A DNA stretch of 20,442 nucleotides from Candidatus Magasanikiibacteriota bacterium. GTDB lineage: Bacteria > Patescibacteriota > Patescibacteriia > Magasanikbacterales > UBA922. Shown piece by piece: positions 13,706 through 20,442 of the stretch. The DNA lies in the NCBI GenBank assembly GCA_003230965.1, contig QIHL01000060.1, forward strand, positions 1-20,442. The letters are read 5' to 3'. Every line of letters starts with the position of its first letter. The first letter of the stretch is position 1. The notes under the pieces were generated by a model that did not search any database, was not told where the DNA came from, and saw nothing but the letters and a program-made list of their open reading frames with translations. The translations under genes were made by a program, and so were the position numbers.

Positions 13706-14065
13706 ATGATTAATATAAAACGAGAAACACATACCATTGATGCTACAGGTCAAGCAGTTGGTCGTATTGCTACGAAGACTGCAATGTTACTTCGTGGAAA
13801 GAATAAACCAACTTTTGTACCACATATTGACGCAGGTGATATTGTAGTTATTGAAAATGCAAGCAAGGTAAAATTTACTGGTAATAAATTAGTACAAAAG
13901 GATTATTATCACCATACGAATTATCCTGGTGGATTAAAACGCACGCCGATGAAAAAAGTATTTGATACCAAACCTGATGATGTTATTCGTCGTGCAGTGT
14001 ATGGTATGTTGCCAAAAAATTCATTGCGAGGCGAAATGATGAAACGTTTAACTATTCATGCATAA
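13706..14065 (+). CDS. rplM: 50S ribosomal protein L13, C-terminally short
   Basis: An early-assembly large-subunit protein. With ATG 13706 it has 119 residues; the frame is open upstream to 13640, but that would overlap rplQ and does not match L13. Motifs: THTIDATGQAVGRIATKTAMLLRGKNKPTF, HIDAGDIVVIENASKVKFTGNKL, YHHTNYPGGLKRTP, and GMLPKNSLRGEMMKRLTIHA. Typical bacterial L13 is about 142 residues; the last 20 or so, after the LKVY-like strand, are absent. rplM-rpsI is the usual pair and is here fused onto the alpha operon. rpsI begins 2 bases after the stop. Confidence 0.96.
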   Translation: MINIKRETHTIDATGQAVGRIATKTAMLLRGKNKPTFVPHIDAGDIVVIENASKVKFTGNKLVQKDYYHHTNYPGGLKRTPMKKVFDTKPDDVIRRAVYGMLPKNSLRGEMMKRLTIHA

Positions 14066-14067
14066 CT

Positions 14068-14478
14068 ATGGCTACACTAACGACAAAAACTACAGACAAA
14101 ATTAGAGCTGTCGGTCGTCGCAAAACGGCAGTTGCACGTGTACGACTCAATCTAGGTAAGGGTGGTATTACTGTAAACGGCAAGGCATTCAAAGATTATT
14201 TTTCAACAGAATTGATGCAACAGGCTGTACTTTCTCCACTAGTAGTTCTTGGTAAAGAAAAAGATTATGATGTGTCTGTGAAAGTTGTTGGTGGTGGCGT
14301 AGTCGGACAAGCATATGCAGTTCGTCATGGTATTGCTCGTGCATTAATTATTTGGAATGAAGAATTCCGTCCAGTTTTGAAAGCAGAAGGTTTTCTTACT
14401 CGTGATGCTCGTTCAAAAGAACGAAAGAAGTATGGTCTTCATAAAGCACGACGTGCACACCAATGGAGAAAACGTTAA
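14068..14478 (+). CDS. rpsI: 30S ribosomal protein S9
   Basis: A 136-residue S9 whose C-terminal tail contacts the P-site tRNA anticodon stem. Features: AVGRRKTAVARVRLNLGKGGITVNGK, the GGGVVGQAYAVRHGIARALI segment, LTRDARSKERKKYGLHKARRAHQWRKR with the conserved terminal Lys-Arg. It is the last gene of the operon and is followed by a clear terminator hairpin. Confidence 0.97.
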   Translation: MATLTTKTTDKIRAVGRRKTAVARVRLNLGKGGITVNGKAFKDYFSTELMQQAVLSPLVVLGKEKDYDVSVKVVGGGVVGQAYAVRHGIARALIIWNEEFRPVLKAEGFLTRDARSKERKKYGLHKARRAHQWRKR

Positions 14479-14485
14479 AAAATAA

Positions 14486-14526
14486 TATACAACAGAAATT
14501 CCCTTTTAGGGTTTTTTTGTTGTATA
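14486..14526 (+). terminator. Rho-independent terminator of the ribosomal-protein operon, nested hairpin
   Basis: An inner CCCT-TTT-AGGG hairpin (14501-14511) followed by seven Ts is a canonical short terminator. It is nested in a larger perfect inverted repeat, TATACAACA (14486-14494) with TGTTGTATA (14518-14526), followed by A's, so the structure is nearly symmetric. CAGAAATT (14493-14500) also has a distal complement at 14530-14537. Confidence 0.82.
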
Positions 14527-14561
14527 AAAAATTTCTGTATTAGTTACTATCAGCAAAAAAG

Positions 14562-14590
14562 TTGAGTTTTTCTTATCAATACCGTACAAT
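14562..14590 (+). promoter_or_regulatory. Predicted promoter of the flippase gene, near-leaderless
   Basis: TTGAGT (14562-14567), a 17-base spacer and TACAAT (14585-14590). The ATG is 11 bases beyond, so the transcript would carry only about 5 leader bases. The GGGAG at 14591-14595 looks like a Shine-Dalgarno but would lie mostly outside this transcript. Confidence 0.65.
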
Positions 14591-14601
14591 GGGAGTACGT
14601 T

Positions 14602-16035
14602 ATGTCTAGATCTATTGCAAAAAATACAACCTACATAACAGTAGCCTCTGTGTTGCAGAAGGTTATTTCTTTTGGTTATTTTACACTTATTGCACGTCAT
14701 ATCGGTGCTGCTGATACTGGAAAATATTTTTTTGCATTATCGTTTACTACGGTTTTTGTTGTATTTGTTGATTTGGGGTTGACAAGTGTTCTCGTTCGCG
14801 AATCAGCGAAAGCGAATGAAAAAATTCAAGATTATCTTTCTGTTATTTTGTCAATGAAATTGGTTCTTGGTGTTCTTTCATATATTGCTGCTGCCTATGT
14901 TATTCATATACTTGGTTATCAGATTGAAACACAACAGCTTGTTTTTTTGTCAGCAGTAACTATGCTGTTTGACTCATTTAATTTGAGTATGTATGGGGTA
15001 TTGCGTGCAATTGGAGATTTACGTTATGAATCAAGAGGTATTATTGCTAGTCAGCTTTTGACATTGATAATGGGGATATTTTTTCTATACCACGGTTATC
15101 CATTGATTTTTTTGATTCTTGCTTTTACTGTACCAAGTGCATGTAATTCTATTTATGCAGCGATTATTGTAGTAAAAAAATTTCATATACGTATTCGTCC
15201 AAAATGGAATTCCATATTATTTCGTCGTATTATGGCTATAGTACTTCCATTTGCCTTTGCAGCCGTATTTTCACGTATTTATTCATACGCTGATTCAATT
15301 TTGTTGTCCAAACTTGCTGGAGATACTGCTGTTGGATGGTATAGTATTCCGTATAAAATCACTTATGCCTTTCAGTTTATTCCGCTTGCATTAGTTGCAG
15401 TTTTGTATGCCCGTTTTAGTGAGTTTTATGTCCATCAACCTGATAGATTGGCGCATACATTTGAGTGGGGTATGAAATATCTTTTGCTCATTGCTTTTCC
15501 AGTAGCAGTCGGCGTTAGTGTCTTGGCTAAACCGATTGTTACAATATTATATACTTCAGCTTATACGCCATCTATTGTGCCATTACAGATACTCATGGCG
15601 AGTCTTGTGCTATCTTTTTTAAGTTTTCCTATCGGAGCATTTTTGAATGCGTGTGATAGACAAAAGACGCAGACATTCATTGTTGGTATTGTGATGGTTG
15701 TAAATATTATTGTGAATCTACTTCTTATTCCTCGCTATGGAGTTGTAGGTGCAGCAATCGCAGCACTTGTGGGGAGTACATTGCTGACAGTATTAGGGTA
15801 TCTTGTTGCAAGACACATTACACGTATTTCGCATAGTTTTCTTTTTATAAGTTTAATTCAGATAACATTTTCTGCAGGTGTGATGGGTATTATCGTATGG
15901 TTTACAAATCAGTATATTCATTTAGTTCCAGCTATTTTAATTGGTATGATTGTGTATCCACTTATGCTTTTTATAACACGTGCAATAACAAAAATACAAC
16001 TTAAAGAAGCCTTTGCTTTACTCAAAAGTTCATAA
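14602..16035 (+). CDS. Polysaccharide flippase (Wzx/PST-like, MOP superfamily)
   Basis: A 477-residue, highly hydrophobic protein with about 12-14 predicted transmembrane helices, of the oligosaccharide-flippase family that moves undecaprenyl-linked glycans across the membrane. The opening SRSIAKNTTYITVASVLQKVISFGYFTLIARHIGAADTGKYFFAL is a typical Wzx start, and LGLTSVLVRESAK, DSILLSKLAGDTAVGWYSIPYKI (a conserved mid-protein signature) and the FLNACDRQKTQTFIVGIVMVVNIIVNLLLIP segment match. It starts a plus-strand polysaccharide group with the two glycosyltransferases downstream. Specificity for a particular glycan cannot be read from sequence. The Wzx or teichoic-acid flippase label is at family level only. 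Confidence 0.9.
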   Translation: MSRSIAKNTTYITVASVLQKVISFGYFTLIARHIGAADTGKYFFALSFTTVFVVFVDLGLTSVLVRESAKANEKIQDYLSVILSMKLVLGVLSYIAAAYVIHILGYQIETQQLVFLSAVTMLFDSFNLSMYGVLRAIGDLRYESRGIIASQLLTLIMGIFFLYHGYPLIFLILAFTVPSACNSIYAAIIVVKKFHIRIRPKWNSILFRRIMAIVLPFAFAAVFSRIYSYADSILLSKLAGDTAVGWYSIPYKITYAFQFIPLALVAVLYARFSEFYVHQPDRLAHTFEWGMKYLLLIAFPVAVGVSVLAKPIVTILYTSAYTPSIVPLQILMASLVLSFLSFPIGAFLNACDRQKTQTFIVGIVMVVNIIVNLLLIPRYGVVGAAIAALVGSTLLTVLGYLVARHITRISHSFLFISLIQITFSAGVMGIIVWFTNQYIHLVPAILIGMIVYPLMLFITRAITKIQLKEAFALLKSS

Positions 16036-16052
16036 ATCTTAACTATTTTTTT

Positions 16053-17210
16053 ATGAAACGTGTACTTATTATTTCTCTTGAATATCCACCACAAGTTGGC
16101 GGTATTGCTACGTATGTTCATTCGCTTGCAAGAGCACTTGATTCCAAACAAACTGTGGTACTCACATCACATATGCGTGGAGAAAAACAATGGGATGAAC
16201 AGTGTGGATATAAAGTTATTCGTAAAGGATTATTATATCCAAAATTTTTATGGCCTAGATGGATACGATTATTTTGGCATGTTTTGGTATTGATACGGCG
16301 TGAAAAAATAGAGGTTCTTCTAATCCATCATGCTTTACCAGTTGGGTATGTTGGTTGGATTATAAAAAAGTTGTTCAAATTACCATATTTGATTTTTTCT
16401 CATGGAACAGATGTAGAGGTCGCATTCGCAAGGCCATGGAAGGCAAAAATGATGCGTATAGTATGTAATAGTGCTCAACAAGTTATTACGAATAGTGAAT
16501 CACTCAAAAAACGACTTTTGCGTGTATTGCCAGAATTGTCAGAGAAAACAATTGTAGTTTATCCATCTCCAGATAAAGATTTTTTTATACCAGCATCCTT
16601 TGATGTACAAGAAAAATTACGTTCACAATATGCCTTGGAAGGAAAACAGATTATTTTATCTGTTGGTAGACTAGATGAAGGTAAGGGTTTTCCTCATTTG
16701 ATTCGTATGATGCCAGAAATTTTGAAATATGCTCCGTATTTAGTTTGGATTATTATAGGAGATGGACCAAAGAGGGAAGAAATTTTTTCATCAATTCAAA
16801 AAAATAATTTACAAAATGTAGTTCGTTTTATCGGAGAAATTCCGCATGAACATTTAAAAGCATTTTATTATATTGCCGATTTATTTGTTTTACTTACTCA
16901 TCCAGACGAAGGCAGAGAAGAGGGTCTTGGTATGGTATTTCTTGAGGCCGCTGCATGTGGTTTGCCAGCAGTGGCAGGAAGAAGTGGCGGTGTTGAAGAG
17001 GCAGTAGTACACGGTCAGACAGGATTCTTAGTTGATTTATTTCAAGGAGATGAAGTTGTAGTAAAAGTTATTGTTGATTTATTAAATAATGAATCTTATC
17101 GAAAGGAATTAGGACATAACGGACAGGAACGTATGAAAGCAGATTTTCAGTGGGGACATCAGATTGCAAAATTATCTACATGGATTGGAGAGATAGAAAA
17201 AAATAATTAG
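16053..17210 (+). CDS. Glycosyltransferase family 4
   Basis: A 385-residue GT-B glycosyltransferase, probably retaining and nucleotide-sugar dependent. The N-terminal domain opens KRVLIISLEYPPQVGGIATYVHSLARAL, whose GG loop binds the acceptor or donor phosphate. The C-terminal domain has LSVGRLDEGKGFPHLIRMMPEI (about 202-223), IIGDGPKREEI and the GT4 E-x7-E motif E290/E298 in EEGLGMVFLEAAACGLPAVAGRSGGVEEAV. It lies 17 bases after the flippase and 21 before the GT2 gene on the same strand, so a shared role in making a surface glycan is likely. The sugar is unknown. Confidence 0.92.
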   Translation: MKRVLIISLEYPPQVGGIATYVHSLARALDSKQTVVLTSHMRGEKQWDEQCGYKVIRKGLLYPKFLWPRWIRLFWHVLVLIRREKIEVLLIHHALPVGYVGWIIKKLFKLPYLIFSHGTDVEVAFARPWKAKMMRIVCNSAQQVITNSESLKKRLLRVLPELSEKTIVVYPSPDKDFFIPASFDVQEKLRSQYALEGKQIILSVGRLDEGKGFPHLIRMMPEILKYAPYLVWIIIGDGPKREEIFSSIQKNNLQNVVRFIGEIPHEHLKAFYYIADLFVLLTHPDEGREEGLGMVFLEAAACGLPAVAGRSGGVEEAVVHGQTGFLVDLFQGDEVVVKVIVDLLNNESYRKELGHNGQERMKADFQWGHQIAKLSTWIGEIEKNN

Positions 17211-17219
17211 GTTTTTTAT

Positions 17220-17225
17220 TATACT
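17220..17225 (+). promoter_or_regulatory. Possible -10 box of the GT2 gene, leaderless geometry
   Basis: TATACT ends 6 bases before ATG 17232, which would place the transcription start at or next to the start codon. No convincing -35 box is visible, so the gene may simply be read through from upstream. Confidence 0.35.
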
Positions 17226-17231
17226 GTGTAT

Positions 17232-17939
17232 ATGCAAAGCCCACTCATTAGTATTATTGTACCTGTATATAATAGACCGCATGAATTTGTTGCGACTTTG
17301 AAATCTATAGAAAAACAGACGTACGATAATTTGGAAATTATTGTTATTGATGATGGTTCAACAGAAAAATTAGAAGTTGTAAGTTCAAAGTTAAAAATAA
17401 ATTATATTCGTCAAGAAAATAAAGGTGCACCTGTGGCAAGAAATAAAGGATTTTTTATATCAAAAGGGGACTATGTAATTTTTTGGGATGCAGATGCAGT
17501 TGGGAAACAAAAAATGATTCAAAAAATGTATAACGCATTGCAACAATATCCGAATACATCGTATGCCTATTGTAATTTTTATTTTGGAAAGAAAAAAATG
17601 CCATCTCAGGCTTTTAGTTCATCTGCATTGCAATATCGTAATTATATTCATACAACTTCATTGATTCGTCGTAAAGCATTTCAAGGTTTTGATGAATCTA
17701 TCAAAAAGTTTCAGGACTGGGATTTGTGGTTGACAATGTTGGAACAAAATAAACAAGGAATTTGGATAGATGAATATTTATTGTATGTGTCTCTTGGTGG
17801 AACGATGAGCAATTGGCTTCCATCATTTGCATATCACATGCCATGGAAATTATTGCCTGGAATTAGACAAAAGGTTAAGCGATACGAAATTGCGTATCAA
17901 AAAATTGTAGATAAGCATCATCTCAACAAAAATAAATAA
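17232..17939 (+). CDS. Glycosyltransferase family 2
   Basis: A 235-residue GT-A inverting glycosyltransferase. Visible: PLISIIVPVYNRPHEFVATLKSIEKQTY, IDDGS (D40-D41), ENKGAPVARNKGF, the metal-binding DAD at 86-88 (FWDADA), and QDWDLWLTMLEQ with the catalytic-base region. GTG 17226 would add two residues and overlap the predicted -10 box; ATG 17232 fits the family start better. There is no C-terminal membrane anchor, so it is soluble or peripherally attached. It ends 41 bases before the convergent O-antigen ligase-like gene. The short spacer holds only a weak inverted repeat (AAGTT/AACTT). Confidence 0.92.
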   Translation: MQSPLISIIVPVYNRPHEFVATLKSIEKQTYDNLEIIVIDDGSTEKLEVVSSKLKINYIRQENKGAPVARNKGFFISKGDYVIFWDADAVGKQKMIQKMYNALQQYPNTSYAYCNFYFGKKKMPSQAFSSSALQYRNYIHTTSLIRRKAFQGFDESIKKFQDWDLWLTMLEQNKQGIWIDEYLLYVSLGGTMSNWLPSFAYHMPWKLLPGIRQKVKRYEIAYQKIVDKHHLNKNK

Positions 17940-17980
17940 TTTTTACATTCAATCTAACATAAGTTCAAGATGAAGATTGT

Positions 17981-19471
17981 CTAACTTGATAATTTATTTT
18001 TATTAAATACTCTATACAGTAGGGTCAAAACTTTATCAAATGTTGTGATTGGTTTATGGGCTATTGTAAGAACAAAAACAAGAAAGAACGTACCAAAGAC
18101 ATGAAATAATGCTGGCATGGTAACAGTCATTACAAGGAAAGCAACTACACCAGCAAGTAAACCAACATAAAAATCATGGTAATCCGAAAGTGATTGAATA
18201 TGGTACATGAGTCGGTAAATTGCGACTATTGATATAGCTAGAAATGAAATAAGACCAAAGATACCAAGCTCAACCCAGAGTTGTAGATAGCCCCAATCAA
18301 ATTGTGGTGTTGTTACGTATTGATTAGTCAACGGATTCAGGAACGTTACAACAGAACCAAAACCACTGCCGAACCACGGATGTATTTCAATTTCTGTAAT
18401 AATTGGAGTGAGCAATGTTGCACGAGTATCTGCACTAATTTCTTTACTTGGTTGAACAATACTTTCAAATCGTGTACCAAATACATTCCAACCAATGGTT
18501 TGTCCGCCACTTGCCATAAATGAAACAAGCGTGAATATTGCAACAAAAACAAAGAGTACCTCTGCTGATACCGCTAGCCATTTTTTCCATTCATGTGTAT
18601 ATTTAAGCACAAGTAATCCAATTAAAAGTGCAAGGATAAATGTACGTGAAATATCCAATGCAAGGATTATGAGAAGAGAGAATAGTAGAACGCGCCAATG
18701 CAGATTATGATGTTCTTTACGCATAATGAGCGATGAAATCAATAATATTGCTGGAATGAGGAGTAGATGTTCAGGTAGCACAATGCGGAAAAATCCAGCA
18801 CCAAGATTAGTAATTTTTCCGCCTGCTATATCGCGGAACCAATGGTAATAGCCATCTTGCAACATACCTAAACCACTAGAATACCAAATAAATGTTCCGA
18901 CAGACAATAGAGCATTGCCTAAGATAAAAACAATAAATAAACGAATTAAAAATTCTTGTCCGCGTGTATCTTTAAATGTGTGATACATCGGTATAATTGT
19001 AAGAAAAAATAAGAACGGAACTATATTTTGGATAATCAACAGAGGGCTATTGCCATTGTGTATTCCAATAGCAATTGCAAGGATAACAAAGAACGTAAAT
19101 GGGATAAATATATAGAGAAGTGGACGCGGAAGGATAGCACGCTTACGATGAATTTGGTCTGCAATTGCGTGCACAATCCAGAGAAAAAGAAAAAACATGA
19201 TAAGTGCTGAACGAATTGATAGACCAAAAAATTCAAACATGTGTCCATCTCCACCCAAAAAAAGTTCTGCGAGCACAAGATACCATGCCCAGTCCTGTGA
19301 TTTGAAATAAACAGCGCCAAATATCATTATAATCGCAAATACAATGACAGCCTGAATTATTGGACGATTGATAAGTATTGCTGATAGGATTCGTAATACA
19401 AAAAAAATACCAAGTAATAAGCCTGTTTCTTTATTATAAAAAATAGATTTATCTGTAGTACGGGAAAACAT
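17981..19471 (-). CDS. O-antigen ligase / Wzy-polymerase family membrane protein
   Basis: A 496-residue protein with about 11-13 predicted transmembrane helices and a large extracytoplasmic loop near residues 320-395. Family signatures are DISRTFILALLIGLLVL (SRT 275-277) and the loop motif HPWFGSGFG (364-372), typical of the PF04932-type WaaL/Wzy proteins that polymerise or transfer undecaprenyl-linked glycans outside the membrane. Whether it is a polymerase or a ligase cannot be decided from sequence; in an organism with no known LPS a polymerase or glycoprotein-glycan transferase is at least as likely. It lies 6 bases after the fmt stop on the same strand, so it is probably cotranscribed with fmt, and converges on the glycosyltransferase genes. 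Confidence 0.88.
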   Translation of the reverse strand: MFSRTTDKSIFYNKETGLLLGIFFVLRILSAILINRPIIQAVIVFAIIMIFGAVYFKSQDWAWYLVLAELFLGGDGHMFEFFGLSIRSALIMFFLFLWIVHAIADQIHRKRAILPRPLLYIFIPFTFFVILAIAIGIHNGNSPLLIIQNIVPFLFFLTIIPMYHTFKDTRGQEFLIRLFIVFILGNALLSVGTFIWYSSGLGMLQDGYYHWFRDIAGGKITNLGAGFFRIVLPEHLLLIPAILLISSLIMRKEHHNLHWRVLLFSLLIILALDISRTFILALLIGLLVLKYTHEWKKWLAVSAEVLFVFVAIFTLVSFMASGGQTIGWNVFGTRFESIVQPSKEISADTRATLLTPIITEIEIHPWFGSGFGSVVTFLNPLTNQYVTTPQFDWGYLQLWVELGIFGLISFLAISIVAIYRLMYHIQSLSDYHDFYVGLLAGVVAFLVMTVTMPALFHVFGTFFLVFVLTIAHKPITTFDKVLTLLYRVFNKNKLSS

Positions 19472-19477
19472 ATATTG

Positions 19478-20413
19478 TTATATCATTTTTGTACCAAGAA
19501 TAGTTTTATTACCATTCAAAAAACTCTGTGCATCTATTGCCTGTTTTCCTTCTTTTTGAATTTGTATAATTTCAATTGATCCGTCTGCTGTTCCAATTAA
19601 CAATTTTTTATCCTTCATTTGTACTTCACCAGCTGGAATTTTTTTATTTGAAGGTTTAATTTCTAAGAGTTTTAATCTAGCACCGTTCCATGTTGTCCAG
19701 ATTCCTGGCCACGGTGTAAGTGCACGATATTGATTATACACTGTATTCGTATTTTTTGAGAAATCAATGTGTCCATCTTTACGTGATAGTTGTGAGCAAG
19801 TCGTCGCTTTGGTATCATTCTGTTTTTGTGGTTGTAATAATCCAGATAGGTAATTATGTATAACAAATTCAATATTTTTTGCAGAGATATTTGCAAGTTT
19901 TTCCTCTAACTCTTGTGTTTTTTCGTCTGGATCAATAATTATTTTTTCTTGTTGTAGAATTGGTCCAGTATCAAGCCCTGCATCCATTAGCATAAATGTG
20001 ACACCACTTTCAGTTTCTCCATTTAGAATTGCAGACTGGATAGGCGTTGCGCCACGATATTTTGGCAGAAGTGATGTATGGATATTCATAATACCGTGTG
20101 TTGGCGCATCTAGAATATGTTGTGGAATCAAGAGACCATATTGTACTGTAACACCAAGATCAAAGGTATTTTTTTTAATTGTGTAGTTTTTTAATTTTTG
20201 TGGTTGTTCTACAAAAATTTTATGTTGTTTTGCAAAAAGTTTTACTGGAGGGGAATGAAGTATTTGTTTTCTGCCAATAGGTTTATCTGGTTTTGTAATC
20301 ACAAGGTCAACAGAAAAATTTGGTGAATTAACTAAGGCTTTCAAAATATGTGATGCAAATATGTGTGTGCCAAAGAAGATGATGTGGATTGTTTTATTGT
20401 TATTTTGTTTCAT
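19478..20413 (-). CDS. fmt: Methionyl-tRNA formyltransferase
   Basis: Formylates initiator Met-tRNA with 10-formyl-THF, the folate pathway that GlyA feeds. With ATG 20413 the protein is 311 residues, a normal length. The N-terminal Rossmann domain has HIIFFGTHIFASHILKAL, KPDKPIGRKQ and PPVKLFA; the catalytic triad is N110, H112 and D148 in NIHTSLLPKYRGATPIQ and DAGLDTG. The C-terminal OB-like domain contains LTPWPGIWTTWNGARLKLLEI. The frame extends 5 codons to a TTG at 20428 but MKQNNNKTIHIIFFG is the better start. The 29 bases beyond it to the window edge show nothing recognisable. Confidence 0.96.
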   Translation of the reverse strand: MKQNNNKTIHIIFFGTHIFASHILKALVNSPNFSVDLVITKPDKPIGRKQILHSPPVKLFAKQHKIFVEQPQKLKNYTIKKNTFDLGVTVQYGLLIPQHILDAPTHGIMNIHTSLLPKYRGATPIQSAILNGETESGVTFMLMDAGLDTGPILQQEKIIIDPDEKTQELEEKLANISAKNIEFVIHNYLSGLLQPQKQNDTKATTCSQLSRKDGHIDFSKNTNTVYNQYRALTPWPGIWTTWNGARLKLLEIKPSNKKIPAGEVQMKDKKLLIGTADGSIEIIQIQKEGKQAIDAQSFLNGNKTILGTKMI

Positions 20414-20442
20414 TATTAAAATTGTCAATGAAGAAAAATAAA

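Noticed and set aside
17940..17980. Bidirectional terminator between the convergent GT2 and O-antigen ligase-like genes
   Set aside because: Only a 5-pair AAGTT/AACTT repeat with a long loop and no good T-tract was found, too weak to call.
1..20442. Genome-wide UGA-to-glycine code (code 25)
   Set aside because: Only elp3 has an internal TGA. The other roughly 20 genes, including the 620-residue ATPase and 638-residue AlaRS, have none, and rpoA and elp3 end naturally at TGA. Kept only as one hypothesis for the single site.

Overview
This AT-rich 20.4 kb window looks like a Candidate Phyla Radiation (Patescibacteria) chromosome. That placement is an inference from gene content and form: an RNA polymerase alpha subunit with no C-terminal domain, an alanyl-tRNA synthetase that ends after its editing domain, a short L13, an archaeal/CPR-style Elp3, a compact genome with gaps of at most about 210 bases between genes, and almost no Shine-Dalgarno sequences. 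Nothing in the window gives a species name.

Layout. 1-3098 (minus strand): 3'-truncated glyA, then a full-length elp3 reading frame interrupted by one in-frame TGA. 3105-6631 (plus): a Trm9/ALKBH8-like tRNA methyltransferase, a VirD4/TraD-like ATPase with a long disordered tail, a HAD phosphatase, and a small CxxC zinc-ribbon gene with its own promoter and terminator. 6842-10380: mnmA, a 33-residue membrane peptide, alaS and a GtrA-family membrane protein. 10492-14526: a promoter, infA, a structured RNA candidate, then rpmJ-rpsM-rpsK-rpsD-rpoA-rplQ-rplM-rpsI and a terminator. 14562-20413: envelope polysaccharide genes (Wzx-like flippase, GT4 and GT2 glycosyltransferases, and a Wzy/WaaL-like O-antigen ligase family protein), the last lying convergent to the others and downstream of fmt.

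The genes are mostly translation machinery and tRNA maturation (glyA, elp3, trm9-like, mnmA, alaS, fmt, infA, ribosomal proteins), mixed with surface-glycan assembly. Three observations stand out. First, Elp3, a Trm9-like methyltransferase and MnmA lie within about 6.5 kb and together could build an mcm5s2U-type wobble uridine, as in eukaryotes. Second, the Elp3 frame has a UGA exactly where the family has a conserved glycine, which is the reassignment known from Gracilibacteria/SR1, yet no other gene here has an internal UGA. Third, the infA-rpmJ spacer can fold into two mutually exclusive helices, an RNA-switch-like arrangement at the head of the alpha ribosomal-protein operon. Several promoter -10 boxes sit only 6-11 bases before start codons, suggesting leaderless mRNAs. 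No CRISPR array, IS element, rRNA or tRNA gene was seen.
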